Below are positions 35,447 through 43,955 of a stretch of DNA of 54,995 bases, in pieces; position 1 is the first letter of the stretch, and each line of letters opens with the position of its first letter. The notes under the pieces are model-generated. The model worked only from the letters and a program-made list of their open reading frames with translations, was not told where the DNA came from and ran no database searches. Source of the stretch: Lachnospiraceae bacterium. Its GTDB lineage: Bacteria > Bacillota > Clostridia > Lachnospirales > Lachnospiraceae. The stretch spans positions 1 through 54,995 of the forward strand of contig JAFRXK010000005.1 of NCBI GenBank assembly GCA_017442865.1. Direction: 5' to 3'. Made by a program: the position numbers and the translations under genes.

Positions 35447-36169
35447 ATGCTTAAAATTGGTATATGTGATGATGAACAGGAGATATTAGTAATACTCGAA
35501 TCATATGTGAAACAGTACGCAGAGATAATGTCTGTAGAAATAATTACAGAGACTTTTTCTACAGGAAATGAATTATGCAAATCAATGAATAGTTGTGAAA
35601 GCTTTGATTTGATTTTTCTGGATATTGAGATGGATAACGGCAATGGCGTGGATGCCGGTAAATTTATAAGGGAAGAGCTGCAAAATGAATTTACGCAGAT
35701 AATATATGTGTCAGGTACAAGGGGATACGACAGACAGTTGTTTGAAGTTAGACCAATGTGTTTTATTGAGAAGCCTGTTAAATTTAGTGATATAAAAGAT
35801 GCGATTGATAAATATTTAAGATTGTACGGAAATAACAGCAACCTGATTTCGTTTGTTTCAAATCATGACAGATACTGGCTGGACACAAATAAGATAATTT
35901 ATTTTGAGAGTATAGGTAGAAAAGTCAAAGTTGTCTGTGACGATAAGATGGTGTATGAGTATTATGAATCTATGGATGACGTTTTTAATAAAGTCAAATC
36001 CAATGGTTTTATGATGATACATAAAGCTTTTATTGTTAATTATAGGTATGTACATAAATTTAGTGCAAATGATGTTGTTATGTCAAATGGCGAAGTACTT
36101 CCGATATCTAAGCATAGGAAAAAGGAAGTAGCCAAGTGGCAGTTGTTTATTGAAAATGGCGGAGGCTGA
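35447..36169 (+). CDS. AgrA-like LytTR response regulator
   Basis: 240 residues. Receiver domain with acceptor Asp in DLIFLDIEMDNGNG (near 55), VSGTRGYD and EKPVKF, then a LytTR DNA-binding domain from about 130 (YWLDTNKIIYFES, MIHKAFIVNYRYV, LPISKHRKKEV). First gene of a four-gene agr set. TATAAT-like box at 35413-35418 and a GAGGGTAA site upstream. Its targets are probably this locus, as in other Agr systems. Confidence 0.9.
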   Translation: MLKIGICDDEQEILVILESYVKQYAEIMSVEIITETFSTGNELCKSMNSCESFDLIFLDIEMDNGNGVDAGKFIREELQNEFTQIIYVSGTRGYDRQLFEVRPMCFIEKPVKFSDIKDAIDKYLRLYGNNSNLISFVSNHDRYWLDTNKIIYFESIGRKVKVVCDDKMVYEYYESMDDVFNKVKSNGFMMIHKAFIVNYRYVHKFSANDVVMSNGEVLPISKHRKKEVAKWQLFIENGGG

Positions 36170-36170
36170 T

Positions 36171-37451
36171 ATGAAACTGGAATTAGACTCTTTTAATATA
36201 ATGTATTTGATAATGCATTTATTTGATATATTTTTGACATGGAAATTATTTGAGACATTTATAGGTGGTGAAAAGAAAAGTAAAAAAATATGCGTGATTG
36301 CATACTTTATTTACTATATATTAACAAGTGCGATATTTATTTTGTTTAATATACCTATATTAAATTTAATTGTTAGTATTGTGGCATTTGCAATTGTTTC
36401 TTTAACATATGAAACTGATTACAAACATAGACTTTCAGGAGCATTATTCGTTTATTTGTCTTTGTTTATTGTTGAGACATTTGTGGCTGTTGTAACGGGT
36501 TATTATGATGCCTCATTTATAGAAAGAGGAACCTATGAAAACTACTGGGGGCTTGCTCTGATGAGAATATTTGCATATATTGAAACTGTAATAATTAGTC
36601 ACTATAAAGAAATAAAACGCGGAATGCCTATTAGTGGTATAAACTGGCTTGTGACTTTTTTTGTGCCTGTTGCAACCATGTATATTGAACTTGTTTTTTT
36701 GCGTTCGGATAATGTTACAATATTAAATGCTATAATATCAACAACAATAGTACTTCTATTGAATTTCGTATGTATTCATATGTACAATTCTCTGGCAGCA
36801 TCATATCACGATAAGATGAGTCTGGCATTAGCTCAGCAGCAAAAGGATTTCTATCTGAATCAGTGTGAGATGATGCAGGAATCATCAGAGCAGCTTAGAG
36901 CATTTCAGCATGATATGAAAAATCAATTATATGTTGTGAAGCATCTATGTGATGAGGGTATGAATGACAAGGCGAGTCAGGTGCTCAATCAATATGTAGA
37001 AAATATTGATAATAGTAAATTGTATTGTAATACCGGCAACTTAATTTTTGACAGTATCATTAATTATAAGCTGCAAAATGCGAAGATGAAAGAAATACAA
37101 ACTTTTCTTGAAGCTTCAATTCCTCCACAGCTTGAGCTTGAAGATGGCGATATAGTCATAATAATGGGCAATCTGCTTGATAATGCAATACGAGCCGCCT
37201 CAGAGGCTGAAGAAAAGAGACTTTTGCTGGATATTAATTATGACAGAGGCAGGTTATTACTGAATATTAAAAATACATACTCAGGTAATATAGAATATAA
37301 AAACGGAGTTATAGAGACTACAAAAACAGATAAAAAGAATCATGGCTATGGATTATCAAATGTGAGAAAAGCAGTTGATAAATATAGCGGACAAATGGAA
37401 ATTACACACGAAGATAAACATTTTTGTGTCCAAATAATTTTATATTGCTAG
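36171..37451 (+). CDS. AgrC-like GHKL sensor histidine kinase
   Basis: 427 residues. Five to seven membrane spans in the first ~205 residues form the sensor; then a helix pair with the phospho-acceptor region RAFQHDMKNQLYVVKHL and a GHKL ATPase domain (NLLDNAIRAA, HGYGLSNVRKAVDKY). ATG at 36171 lies one base after the agrA stop with GGAGG 6 bases ahead; the open frame reaches 36150. Predicted receptor for the cyclic peptide made by the AgrD/AgrB pair downstream. Confidence 0.9.
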   Translation: MKLELDSFNIMYLIMHLFDIFLTWKLFETFIGGEKKSKKICVIAYFIYYILTSAIFILFNIPILNLIVSIVAFAIVSLTYETDYKHRLSGALFVYLSLFIVETFVAVVTGYYDASFIERGTYENYWGLALMRIFAYIETVIISHYKEIKRGMPISGINWLVTFFVPVATMYIELVFLRSDNVTILNAIISTTIVLLLNFVCIHMYNSLAASYHDKMSLALAQQQKDFYLNQCEMMQESSEQLRAFQHDMKNQLYVVKHLCDEGMNDKASQVLNQYVENIDNSKLYCNTGNLIFDSIINYKLQNAKMKEIQTFLEASIPPQLELEDGDIVIIMGNLLDNAIRAASEAEEKRLLLDINYDRGRLLLNIKNTYSGNIEYKNGVIETTKTDKKNHGYGLSNVRKAVDKYSGQMEITHEDKHFCVQIILYC

Positions 37452-37464
37452 TATAACAAATATG

Positions 37465-37527
37465 AAAAGACCTTTTGTTACAACAAAACGACCAGTTATT
37501 ACAGTTTTGCGCACAGGGTCTTTTTTT
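37465..37527 (+). terminator. Terminator between agrC and agrD
   Basis: Outer stem AAAGACC / GGTCTTT with a 7-T tail, and an inner ACAAAAC / GTTTTG helix. It implies that agrD-agrB have their own promoter; a TTATAG-like box follows at 37531-37536 and the same promoter-region sequence is duplicated at 45375. Confidence 0.78.
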
Positions 37528-37572
37528 ATGTTATAGTGAAAAAAACGAAAACACAGCAAAGGAGAAATTGCA

Positions 37573-37720
37573 ATGAAGAAAATAATAAACGAGAAATTCT
37601 CAAAAGCTTTAATTATGTGTGTGGCTATGATAGCTGCGACTGTTACCTCAAATTCAACATGTTTTTTTTATGCATCAAAATAAGCTGCCAGATAGTGTTA
37701 AAAGATTAAGGAAATTCTGA
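37573..37720 (+). CDS. agrD: AgrD-like cyclic peptide precursor, shifted by one T in a T8 tract
   Basis: As written, the frame is 36 codons, ending TCFFYASK. It has a basic amphipathic N-terminus (MKKIINEKFSKAL), then a hydrophobic stretch and a Cys at residue 30. The tract of eight T at 37662-37669 immediately follows the Cys. Reading with seven T gives a 48-residue protein with Cys-Phe-Phe-Met-His-Gln, then the Pro-containing acidic/basic tail (KLPDSVKRLRKF) expected for AgrD, and a TGA overlapping the agrB ATG as TGATG. As sequenced, the AgrB-recognition tail is lost. Site AAGGAGAAAT precedes the ATG. Either a sequencing error, a slippage switch, or a dead gene. Confidence 0.82.
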
Positions 37721-38304
37721 TGTTTGACAGAGTAGCTGAACAAATAGCAGGCAGAATTTTTGCAGGTAATGATTTTGATGATGAAAAGAAAGAGGTAGTG
37801 ATTTATGGTTTATCTCAATTACTTACCGGAATATTCAATCTGATTACTATATTGGTAATCGGTATTGCATATGGTATGCCGATACAAGCTGTGATATTTA
37901 CGATTACATATATTCTTTTAAGGATATATGCAGGAGGATATCATGCTGATACACCTGTAAGATGTTATGTTTTTTCTGTTGTAATGATAATGTTAGTTTT
38001 AAGCGGTATTAAGTGGCTAAAACTATCTAAACAGCTTTATCTGATGTCTTCCGTTGTCTGCGGGTTGTTTGTATTTTTCTTATCGCCGGTAGATAATGTG
38101 AATAAAAGACTGGATGACAAAGAATATATGATCTATGGCAGAATGGCAAGGGTGATAGTTACTTTAGAGCTTATACTAATACTTGTATTTTATCAGCTAA
38201 ATGCAAGAGACATTTGCATTGCGATAGAATATGCAATAATTACGATGTGTATGATGCTTGTGTTGGGAAAAGTGAAAAACAGAGAAGAGCATGAAAAGGT
38301 TTAG
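37720..38304 (+). CDS. agrB: AgrB-like membrane peptidase processing AgrD
   Basis: 194 residues with about six hydrophobic spans. The catalytic His75 and Cys82 in AGGYHADTPVRCY have the exact spacing of AgrB. It cleaves the AgrD C-terminal tail and forms the thiolactone ring. Start ATG overlaps the TGA of the restored agrD frame. A diverged copy of its C-terminal third lies at 46731. Confidence 0.92.
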   Translation: MFDRVAEQIAGRIFAGNDFDDEKKEVVIYGLSQLLTGIFNLITILVIGIAYGMPIQAVIFTITYILLRIYAGGYHADTPVRCYVFSVVMIMLVLSGIKWLKLSKQLYLMSSVVCGLFVFFLSPVDNVNKRLDDKEYMIYGRMARVIVTLELILILVFYQLNARDICIAIEYAIITMCMMLVLGKVKNREEHEKV

Positions 38305-38441
38305 CATATTTATAAAAGAAGCAGCATTGTATACAAAATCAAAATAGGGATATAGTTTATAAAATGTCCACATGATTTTTATAGCAGTACACTAATAGTA
38401 GTAATATATTGCAAAAAAGCAATGAAAGGAGTAAAATATTT

Positions 38442-38858
38442 ATGAGAGAAAAAAATATAAAGCTTTTAGCAGCAATAATGACAATGGTTATGTTAATTGT
38501 TGGCATATCAAACGGAGGAGCATATGCAGCAACTGGAAACAATTATTCAAGAAACTATGCTTCGCGTTATATAACAATTTCACCAGGAACAAATAGTTAT
38601 ACAGATGTTTGTGAACTTTATGCTACCAATGCTACATATAAAGCATCATGTAGTTCCTTAACGATTTCAGGTACAACTGGTACAGTTACAGTAAGTTGCT
38701 CAAATTATACTATGAATCAGACGGTGCAATTTACGCAGGCAAATAAGAGTAAAACATATAATATTTATTTGAATAGTTCAAATCAGAATGCACTTTTTCC
38801 ATGCTCGTGTTTTGGCAATGGAAATGTATATGCAACAGGAAATGTTAAAATTAATTAA
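38442..38858 (+). CDS. Small secreted Cys-containing protein of unknown function
   Basis: 138 residues. Sec signal peptide of about 29 residues (cut after GGAYA), then a Ser/Thr/Asn-rich mature region with five cysteines, including CSC near the C-terminus, and repeated TISGTTGTVTVSC-type beta-strand wording. I recognise no family. It sits directly after agrB under a strong AAGGAG site (10 bases before the ATG at 38442), so it is a candidate product of the quorum-sensing circuit. It could be a bacteriocin-like or surface factor. Confidence 0.72.
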   Translation: MREKNIKLLAAIMTMVMLIVGISNGGAYAATGNNYSRNYASRYITISPGTNSYTDVCELYATNATYKASCSSLTISGTTGTVTVSCSNYTMNQTVQFTQANKSKTYNIYLNSSNQNALFPCSCFGNGNVYATGNVKIN

Positions 38859-38974
38859 ACTACAAAAAGTATATTTTTAATTAATCAATTAGTATTTAAT
38901 TGATTGATTTAATATGTAAAAGTGTATAAATGCTGCTTCTTTAATTTATTTGTAAATGTAATCGGGAGGGAATC

Positions 38975-40270
38975 ATGAAAAGAATTACATTGTTTATTAT
39001 ACTGTTTATATGCATATTTGCTATACCGGCATGTGATAGTAGTAATACTAATAAAATCGAAAATGCTACAGGGAATATAAATGAGAATACAACAGAGAAA
39101 GATGATAAAAAAGAAAATATACAACTTACAAATGTACATACTGTTTTTGATAATTTAAATACATCTATTCAAAGCCTAAAAGCAAACGGTTACAAAAATC
39201 TTGACTTGTCAAATGCGGTAATTCATTTTCCGAATATAACAGAGCTCTACAATATTCGTTTATACCAGTACAGTGATGCAGGCTTTGATGAAATAGTAGA
39301 AAATATAAAAAAGATGGTAGAAACTTATTTCCCAAATCATAAGTATTCAAACGACAATCTGTACTATTGGGGTGAGCCTCTTAATAATAATGCGGATTAT
39401 CAATGGCCGAAAGTTTTTGAAATCAAGGATAAGATAATTAATGACGGAATTAGATATGGATTTATTTATGAGTCGGATGCTCATGGTAGAACTGAAAATG
39501 ATGCGTATTTAATGGCATTACCGCAAACGCTTTCAGGTACGTATATTAAAGGCGTTGGTAAATCAATTACAAGTGGAGATTATGAGCATTTGAATCCCTG
39601 GTTTCCAACAGGTGAATATGAGTTTGTGGAAAGACACAGGATTGGAAATCTACCGGAGAAAAGTTATTTGTTATATGACAGGGAAATGTCTTTGGCGGAA
39701 GCGGTAGATTACGCGGTGGATTTTTTTGATAATAAGTATATTCCTGCTTTAACAATACCTCAGATAAAAACAGAGCTTGAAGCTATTGAGGTAAGAAGGT
39801 TTGAGGATATTTACGGATATAGATTACTTCTAAAAAATACTTATGATGGTATTGCTTTTGATTATAAATTAGATTTAGGTAATGTGTCAGGTGTGTCTGA
39901 TGGAAAAGAATATATGGAGCAGATAAATGAAGCTTTTATGGCAGTAAGTGATGATATTGATTTCTGGTATATGGGGCAATGCTTTGCCAAAGTGGAAAAA
40001 GAGGGTAGTGCCATTTCAGATATTATATCTTTGGAGGATGCTGTTAAGCTGTTTAGTGAGAAACTTACCGATAACGTGAAATTTAATGTAGAATCTGTTG
40101 AATTGGTGTATTGCCCTTTGAATTCTGAGAATGAAGAAAGAGAGACAACCGCAAGCGCAGCATGGAAAATGACAGCGCAAAACCCGAATGACGGGAAATA
40201 TTATATTGTGTATGCGGATGCTGTGAGTGGGGAATTAAGATATTACACAAGAACGACAGACAACAGATAA
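38975..40270 (+). CDS. Lipoprotein of unknown function
   Basis: 431 residues. Signal peptide with lipobox AIPAC (Cys near residue 20), a low-complexity Asn/Lys/Glu spacer, then a large exported domain ending in a PepSY/DUF-like ADAVSGELRYYTR motif. No family name can be given with assurance. Good GGAGGGAAT site. Placed just upstream of a three-gene ABC exporter, a context often seen for accessory lipoproteins in bacteriocin immunity or peptide-sensing loci. Confidence 0.75.
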   Translation: MKRITLFIILFICIFAIPACDSSNTNKIENATGNINENTTEKDDKKENIQLTNVHTVFDNLNTSIQSLKANGYKNLDLSNAVIHFPNITELYNIRLYQYSDAGFDEIVENIKKMVETYFPNHKYSNDNLYYWGEPLNNNADYQWPKVFEIKDKIINDGIRYGFIYESDAHGRTENDAYLMALPQTLSGTYIKGVGKSITSGDYEHLNPWFPTGEYEFVERHRIGNLPEKSYLLYDREMSLAEAVDYAVDFFDNKYIPALTIPQIKTELEAIEVRRFEDIYGYRLLLKNTYDGIAFDYKLDLGNVSGVSDGKEYMEQINEAFMAVSDDIDFWYMGQCFAKVEKEGSAISDIISLEDAVKLFSEKLTDNVKFNVESVELVYCPLNSENEERETTASAAWKMTAQNPNDGKYYIVYADAVSGELRYYTRTTDNR

Positions 40271-40313
40271 GATTTGGTTTGATTGCCTGTACAGGCTTTA
40301 TACGAGAGGTGCA

Positions 40314-41210
40314 GTGTTGAAATTCTTAAATAACATTAAGGCTGATTTTAAATTGATTTTTGAAAATTACGGTTTTTATGTCTGCGTAGCTTTTACCATG
40401 ATACTGTGCTTATGCGGTAATGCGTATCATGATATGCTGAAAAATGAAAACTATTCAGTTATTACAATTTTGACACAGTTTGATAGAGAAATGCTTTTAA
40501 GTGATATGAGATTCTGCTCGTATGAGATAATCCAAAATGTCAGTGGAGACTGGTTTTCCATGTTCCTGCCGATTATATCAGCGTTTACTTTTGTGCCGCT
40601 TATATGTGATGAAAGAGAGTCAAAAGCACTGCGAAATGTAATTTTCCGCACATCAAAAATCAGCTTTTATGCTTCAAAATTTATCAGTGCATGTCTTGCA
40701 GGAGGGCTCGCTGTTTTTATTGGATATTCTGTATTTGCAGGCTTTGCATGTATTGCATTTCCGGGCGCAGGGCAGTATTCCAAAGAACTGCAGTCAGAGC
40801 TTATGATGCAGCTCGAATATATTTATGCAGATATCCCACATAGCAGTTTTGCTTTTCTTACAGGACTTAAATTGATTGAGATGTTTATATATGGTGCAGT
40901 CTGTGCTATTCCGGCAATTTTTCTTACGAGTATTATGAAAAACAAGTATCTTGTGCTTTGTATTCCGTTTTTTGCAAAATATACGCTGACACAGGTTTGT
41001 GAGAAGCTTATGTCGAATGCATGGGCTGACATAGAGCATCCTGATGTTTTGCTGGGGCGTATGGCAAAAATCTTCTCGCCGGAGTCAGTTTCAAAGCTGT
41101 TTCAGTCTAGTGATAAGCAATATATTCTGCTTTATTACGGAGTGTTATTTGTGCTTTTATTTGCAGTGTATCTTGTGATTCAGAACAGGAGGTTGGACTG
41201 TGGGGAATAG
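40314..41210 (+). CDS. ABC-2-type membrane subunit (first)
   Basis: 298 residues with six hydrophobic spans, beginning with a cytosolic N-terminus; CDERESKALRNVIFRTSK near 96-112 is the loop typical of ABC-2 permeases (ERxxGT-like). Starts GTG at 40314 behind GAGAGG, or TTG at 40317. Overlaps the next permease gene by 11 bases. Part of a BcrAB-like exporter with the two genes that follow. Confidence 0.82.
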   Translation: MLKFLNNIKADFKLIFENYGFYVCVAFTMILCLCGNAYHDMLKNENYSVITILTQFDREMLLSDMRFCSYEIIQNVSGDWFSMFLPIISAFTFVPLICDERESKALRNVIFRTSKISFYASKFISACLAGGLAVFIGYSVFAGFACIAFPGAGQYSKELQSELMMQLEYIYADIPHSSFAFLTGLKLIEMFIYGAVCAIPAIFLTSIMKNKYLVLCIPFFAKYTLTQVCEKLMSNAWADIEHPDVLLGRMAKIFSPESVSKLFQSSDKQYILLYYGVLFVLLFAVYLVIQNRRLDCGE

Positions 41211-42066
41211 ATTAAGCATAAAATCTGTGTTTTCCATAGCGGGAGCAGAATATATAAAATGGATTACGAATCCAAGAATTATAATTGTCGGCGTACTGTT
41301 TCTGGTTATGCGCACACTTGCTGTGGAGCCTTTACTGGAGCGGGCTGAGAAAATGGGTGAGAGGCTAAGCATTCTTGAACCTTTTGCAGCTATTGGAAAC
41401 TCTGGAATGCTGGTGCTTTTGATGCCTTGTGTGTTTTTGATTCTGGTCAGTGATTATCCCGTGATTACAGGGAATACGCTTTTTGTTGTGCTTCGTACCG
41501 GAAAGCAAAACTGGTTTTTTGGACAGTTATTATTTATGCTCTATGCAGTTTTTTCGTTTATAGGTTCTGTATTTCTGGCAAGTGTTGTAATGTCAAGGGG
41601 AAGTGCAGCTTTAAGCTGGAGTGAAGTTGTAAGAATGTATGAAGCAAGATTCCCGAACGAGATTGGAAATTATGCTTCAAGGCTGTTACCGTCAAACTTA
41701 TATAATCAGATTCCGTTAGTAAAAGCAGTTACGCAGACTGCTGTTTTATTGGCAGCATATTTGTTTTTACTGGTGCTGGTGCTTTATTTCTTTAAATTGC
41801 TGCATCTGCGCGGCGCGGGGATATTTGCGGTATTTGTAATAATTGGCATGGGAATGGCTTCGGTCTCTGTAAGCTCGCCGGTAAAATGGGTGCTTCCTAT
41901 GGCAAATACAATTATATGGCTGCACTATACCGAGATTATGAGTGAGCCGGTTTATCCTGTAAAATATTCATTTTTTTATTTTGTTGCGGCAATAATAATT
42001 CTTCTGGCGGCAAATTATATTGCTTTAAGAAAAATTCAATTTATTAATATTCAGGAGACAGAGTAA
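41200..42066 (+). CDS. ABC-2-type membrane subunit (second)
   Basis: 288 residues, six predicted spans; the second permease of the exporter. Starts with GTG, 7 bases after AGGAGG inside the preceding gene. Not clearly homologous to the first permease, implying a heteromeric membrane channel. Directly followed by the ATPase. Confidence 0.82.
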   Translation: MGNRLSIKSVFSIAGAEYIKWITNPRIIIVGVLFLVMRTLAVEPLLERAEKMGERLSILEPFAAIGNSGMLVLLMPCVFLILVSDYPVITGNTLFVVLRTGKQNWFFGQLLFMLYAVFSFIGSVFLASVVMSRGSAALSWSEVVRMYEARFPNEIGNYASRLLPSNLYNQIPLVKAVTQTAVLLAAYLFLLVLVLYFFKLLHLRGAGIFAVFVIIGMGMASVSVSSPVKWVLPMANTIIWLHYTEIMSEPVYPVKYSFFYFVAAIIILLAANYIALRKIQFINIQETE

Positions 42067-42070
42067 AACC

Positions 42071-42703
42071 ATGATTAATGTCGATAATGTTTCTTTAAAG
42101 ATTGGAAAAAATGAAATTCTGAAAAACATAAATATTACATTTCAAAAGGGACTGATTCATGGCCTTATAGGAAGAAATGGCAGTGGAAAAACCATGCTTA
42201 TGAAATGCATATGCGAATTTATCAGACCATCGGATGGTTCTATTACTGTAAATGGGAAAATCATAGGCAAAGACTGTGATTTTCCGGAGCATGCAGGCAT
42301 CATCATAGAAACGCCGGGTTTTATTCCGTATTACAGCGGTTATAAAAATTTAAAGCTTCTTGCTGATTTGAAAGGGAAAATAACAAGCGAACAGATTAGG
42401 AAAGTGATGGATAATGTAGGTTTAAACCCTGACCTGAGACTTTCCGTTAAAAAATACAGTCTTGGAATGCGTCAACGACTCGGACTTGCACAGGCGATTA
42501 TGGAGAATCCTGATTTACTGGTTCTTGATGAGCCTATGAACGGACTGGACAAGGATGGCGTGGCTGACATGAGAAAATATCTGTTGAAATTAAAAGAGCA
42601 GGGAAAAACTATCCTGATTGCTTCTCATTCAACAGAAGATATTGATATACTTTGTGATACTGTCTGCGAAATGGATAAGGGGGTTTTGACGATAGTAAGA
42701 TAA
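42071..42703 (+). CDS. ABC transporter ATPase, BcrA-like
   Basis: 210 residues, single nucleotide-binding domain: Walker A GRNGSGKT (near 34-41), Q-loop region, signature YSLGMRQR, Walker B LLVLDEPMNGLD and switch His in ASHSTED. Such three-gene sets export or expel antimicrobial peptides, so here they may protect the cell from its own or neighbour peptides, or export a product. The substrate is not known. Confidence 0.92.
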   Translation: MINVDNVSLKIGKNEILKNINITFQKGLIHGLIGRNGSGKTMLMKCICEFIRPSDGSITVNGKIIGKDCDFPEHAGIIIETPGFIPYYSGYKNLKLLADLKGKITSEQIRKVMDNVGLNPDLRLSVKKYSLGMRQRLGLAQAIMENPDLLVLDEPMNGLDKDGVADMRKYLLKLKEQGKTILIASHSTEDIDILCDTVCEMDKGVLTIVR

Positions 42704-42754
42704 TAGGCTATAATTGGAATATTAATATTTTTATGATTAAATGGAAAAAAAGGA

Positions 42755-42816
42755 AGAGATAATGTTTAAAACAATCCGTGATAACTTTCAAAACTCGATT
42801 TGTTTAGATAGAATTA
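42755..42816 (+). repeat. 62-bp leader duplicated at 45469-45530
   Basis: The sequence AGAGATAATGTTTAAAAC and the following ~45 bases, coding MFKTIRDxFQNSICLDRI, occur almost identically here in front of a lipoprotein gene and at 45469-45530 in front of an MFS gene. The two proteins share nothing else, so the leader has been transplanted. Confidence 0.85.
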
Positions 42817-43955
42817 AGTACGTTATATTTATTGGCTTAATTCTCGTATTATGCTTTATCAATGCCTGCGGTTATAATAAGGACAAGCCAGATGAAAAAA
42901 AGAAATTTGCCACATTGGAGCAAATAGAATTTGGCAATATAGAATATAATCCTGATACGGACATTGATAACAGCTATAGATATCTTAACGACTATTGTGC
43001 ATCATCGGAAGGCTGTTATTTCTTTAAGATGAATTTAAATCTTAAGGACATACTGACATTTGTAGATAATCATGGCAAAAATATTGTACCGGTATGTTCC
43101 AAAGCTGACTGCCTGCATGATAGCAAAGACTGCGATGCGGTTTTTGATGAATTTGTATTAGGTATAGGCTGGTATGATGGAAGTATTTATACGATATTGG
43201 CAGAGCAAACATATGATGAAGGACGGTTCGCATTTTTTTTGTATAAAATAAGCGATAATGGAAGCAGTAGAGAAAAGGTTTTTGAATTATACCTGTCAGA
43301 CCCGGATCCGGTTGCTCCATTTTTCTATATTCACCGCGGGTATATTTATTATACTGTTGTAAGTGGAGAAAGGACTCTTTTATATAAGAGAAGCCTAAAA
43401 GGTGATGCTCCGGAACTTGTATATGAGGTTAATGGTATTTCATCAGACCTTATAAATATCAAAGGATATGGAGATGGTGTGTTGTTTGCGTGTATGCAGG
43501 AGGATACTCATTATAAAATTATATACTACAGCATAAAAAATGATTCCTTGTATGAACTGGTTTCAAAAACCGGCTTTTCATATGCCATATCAGAAGACAG
43601 TATCGCCTATATTGATGGCAGCAGCATGTATAAAATGAGTTTAAGTGATTTTAACAAAGCTGTAATTGCCGAGAATTTAAATGAGAGTCTTGAAATAATG
43701 TCAGACGGCAAAAAAATATATGTTGATAATTTAAGTATGGTTAATAGTGGCAAAAATAAAACCAGAAAAATAGATATATATTCGTTTGAAGGTAAACTGG
43801 AAGACAGTATAACACTTGATGATGTGTATGCTGAATTTGAAGTTGGTAATGGAGATTATATTCTGATTGAATTTTCAGATAGGAGCATAAAAACACTCGA
43901 TAAAAGTCAAATTGGAACAGGCAATCATGACATGAAGGTGATTTACAGTGAATAA
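42762..43955 (+). CDS. Lipoprotein with transplanted N-terminus
   Basis: 397 residues from ATG 42762. The first 18 residues (MFKTIRDNFQNSICLDRI) duplicate the start of the MFS transporter at 45476; after this comes a hydrophobic stretch and lipobox (CFINAC, Cys near residue 37). The exported body resembles a beta-propeller-like, 6-bladed reader protein and is paralogous to the next gene (CSKADCLHDSKDCDAVFDEF against CSRINCTHDNLDCDAVFSEF). The family is seen around secreted and regulatory proteins of clostridia; a function is not known. The start in the track reaches 42741, but GAAGAG before 42762 is better. Overlaps the next gene by 8 bases. Confidence 0.75.
   Translation: MFKTIRDNFQNSICLDRIKYVIFIGLILVLCFINACGYNKDKPDEKKKFATLEQIEFGNIEYNPDTDIDNSYRYLNDYCASSEGCYFFKMNLNLKDILTFVDNHGKNIVPVCSKADCLHDSKDCDAVFDEFVLGIGWYDGSIYTILAEQTYDEGRFAFFLYKISDNGSSREKVFELYLSDPDPVAPFFYIHRGYIYYTVVSGERTLLYKRSLKGDAPELVYEVNGISSDLINIKGYGDGVLFACMQEDTHYKIIYYSIKNDSLYELVSKTGFSYAISEDSIAYIDGSSMYKMSLSDFNKAVIAENLNESLEIMSDGKKIYVDNLSMVNSGKNKTRKIDIYSFEGKLEDSITLDDVYAEFEVGNGDYILIEFSDRSIKTLDKSQIGTGNHDMKVIYSE

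Noticed and set aside
37491..37508. Two CAGTT motifs as AgrA binding sites before agrD
   Set aside because: They are 9 bases apart, unlike the classical two-turn spacing, and lie inside the terminator; too weak to call.
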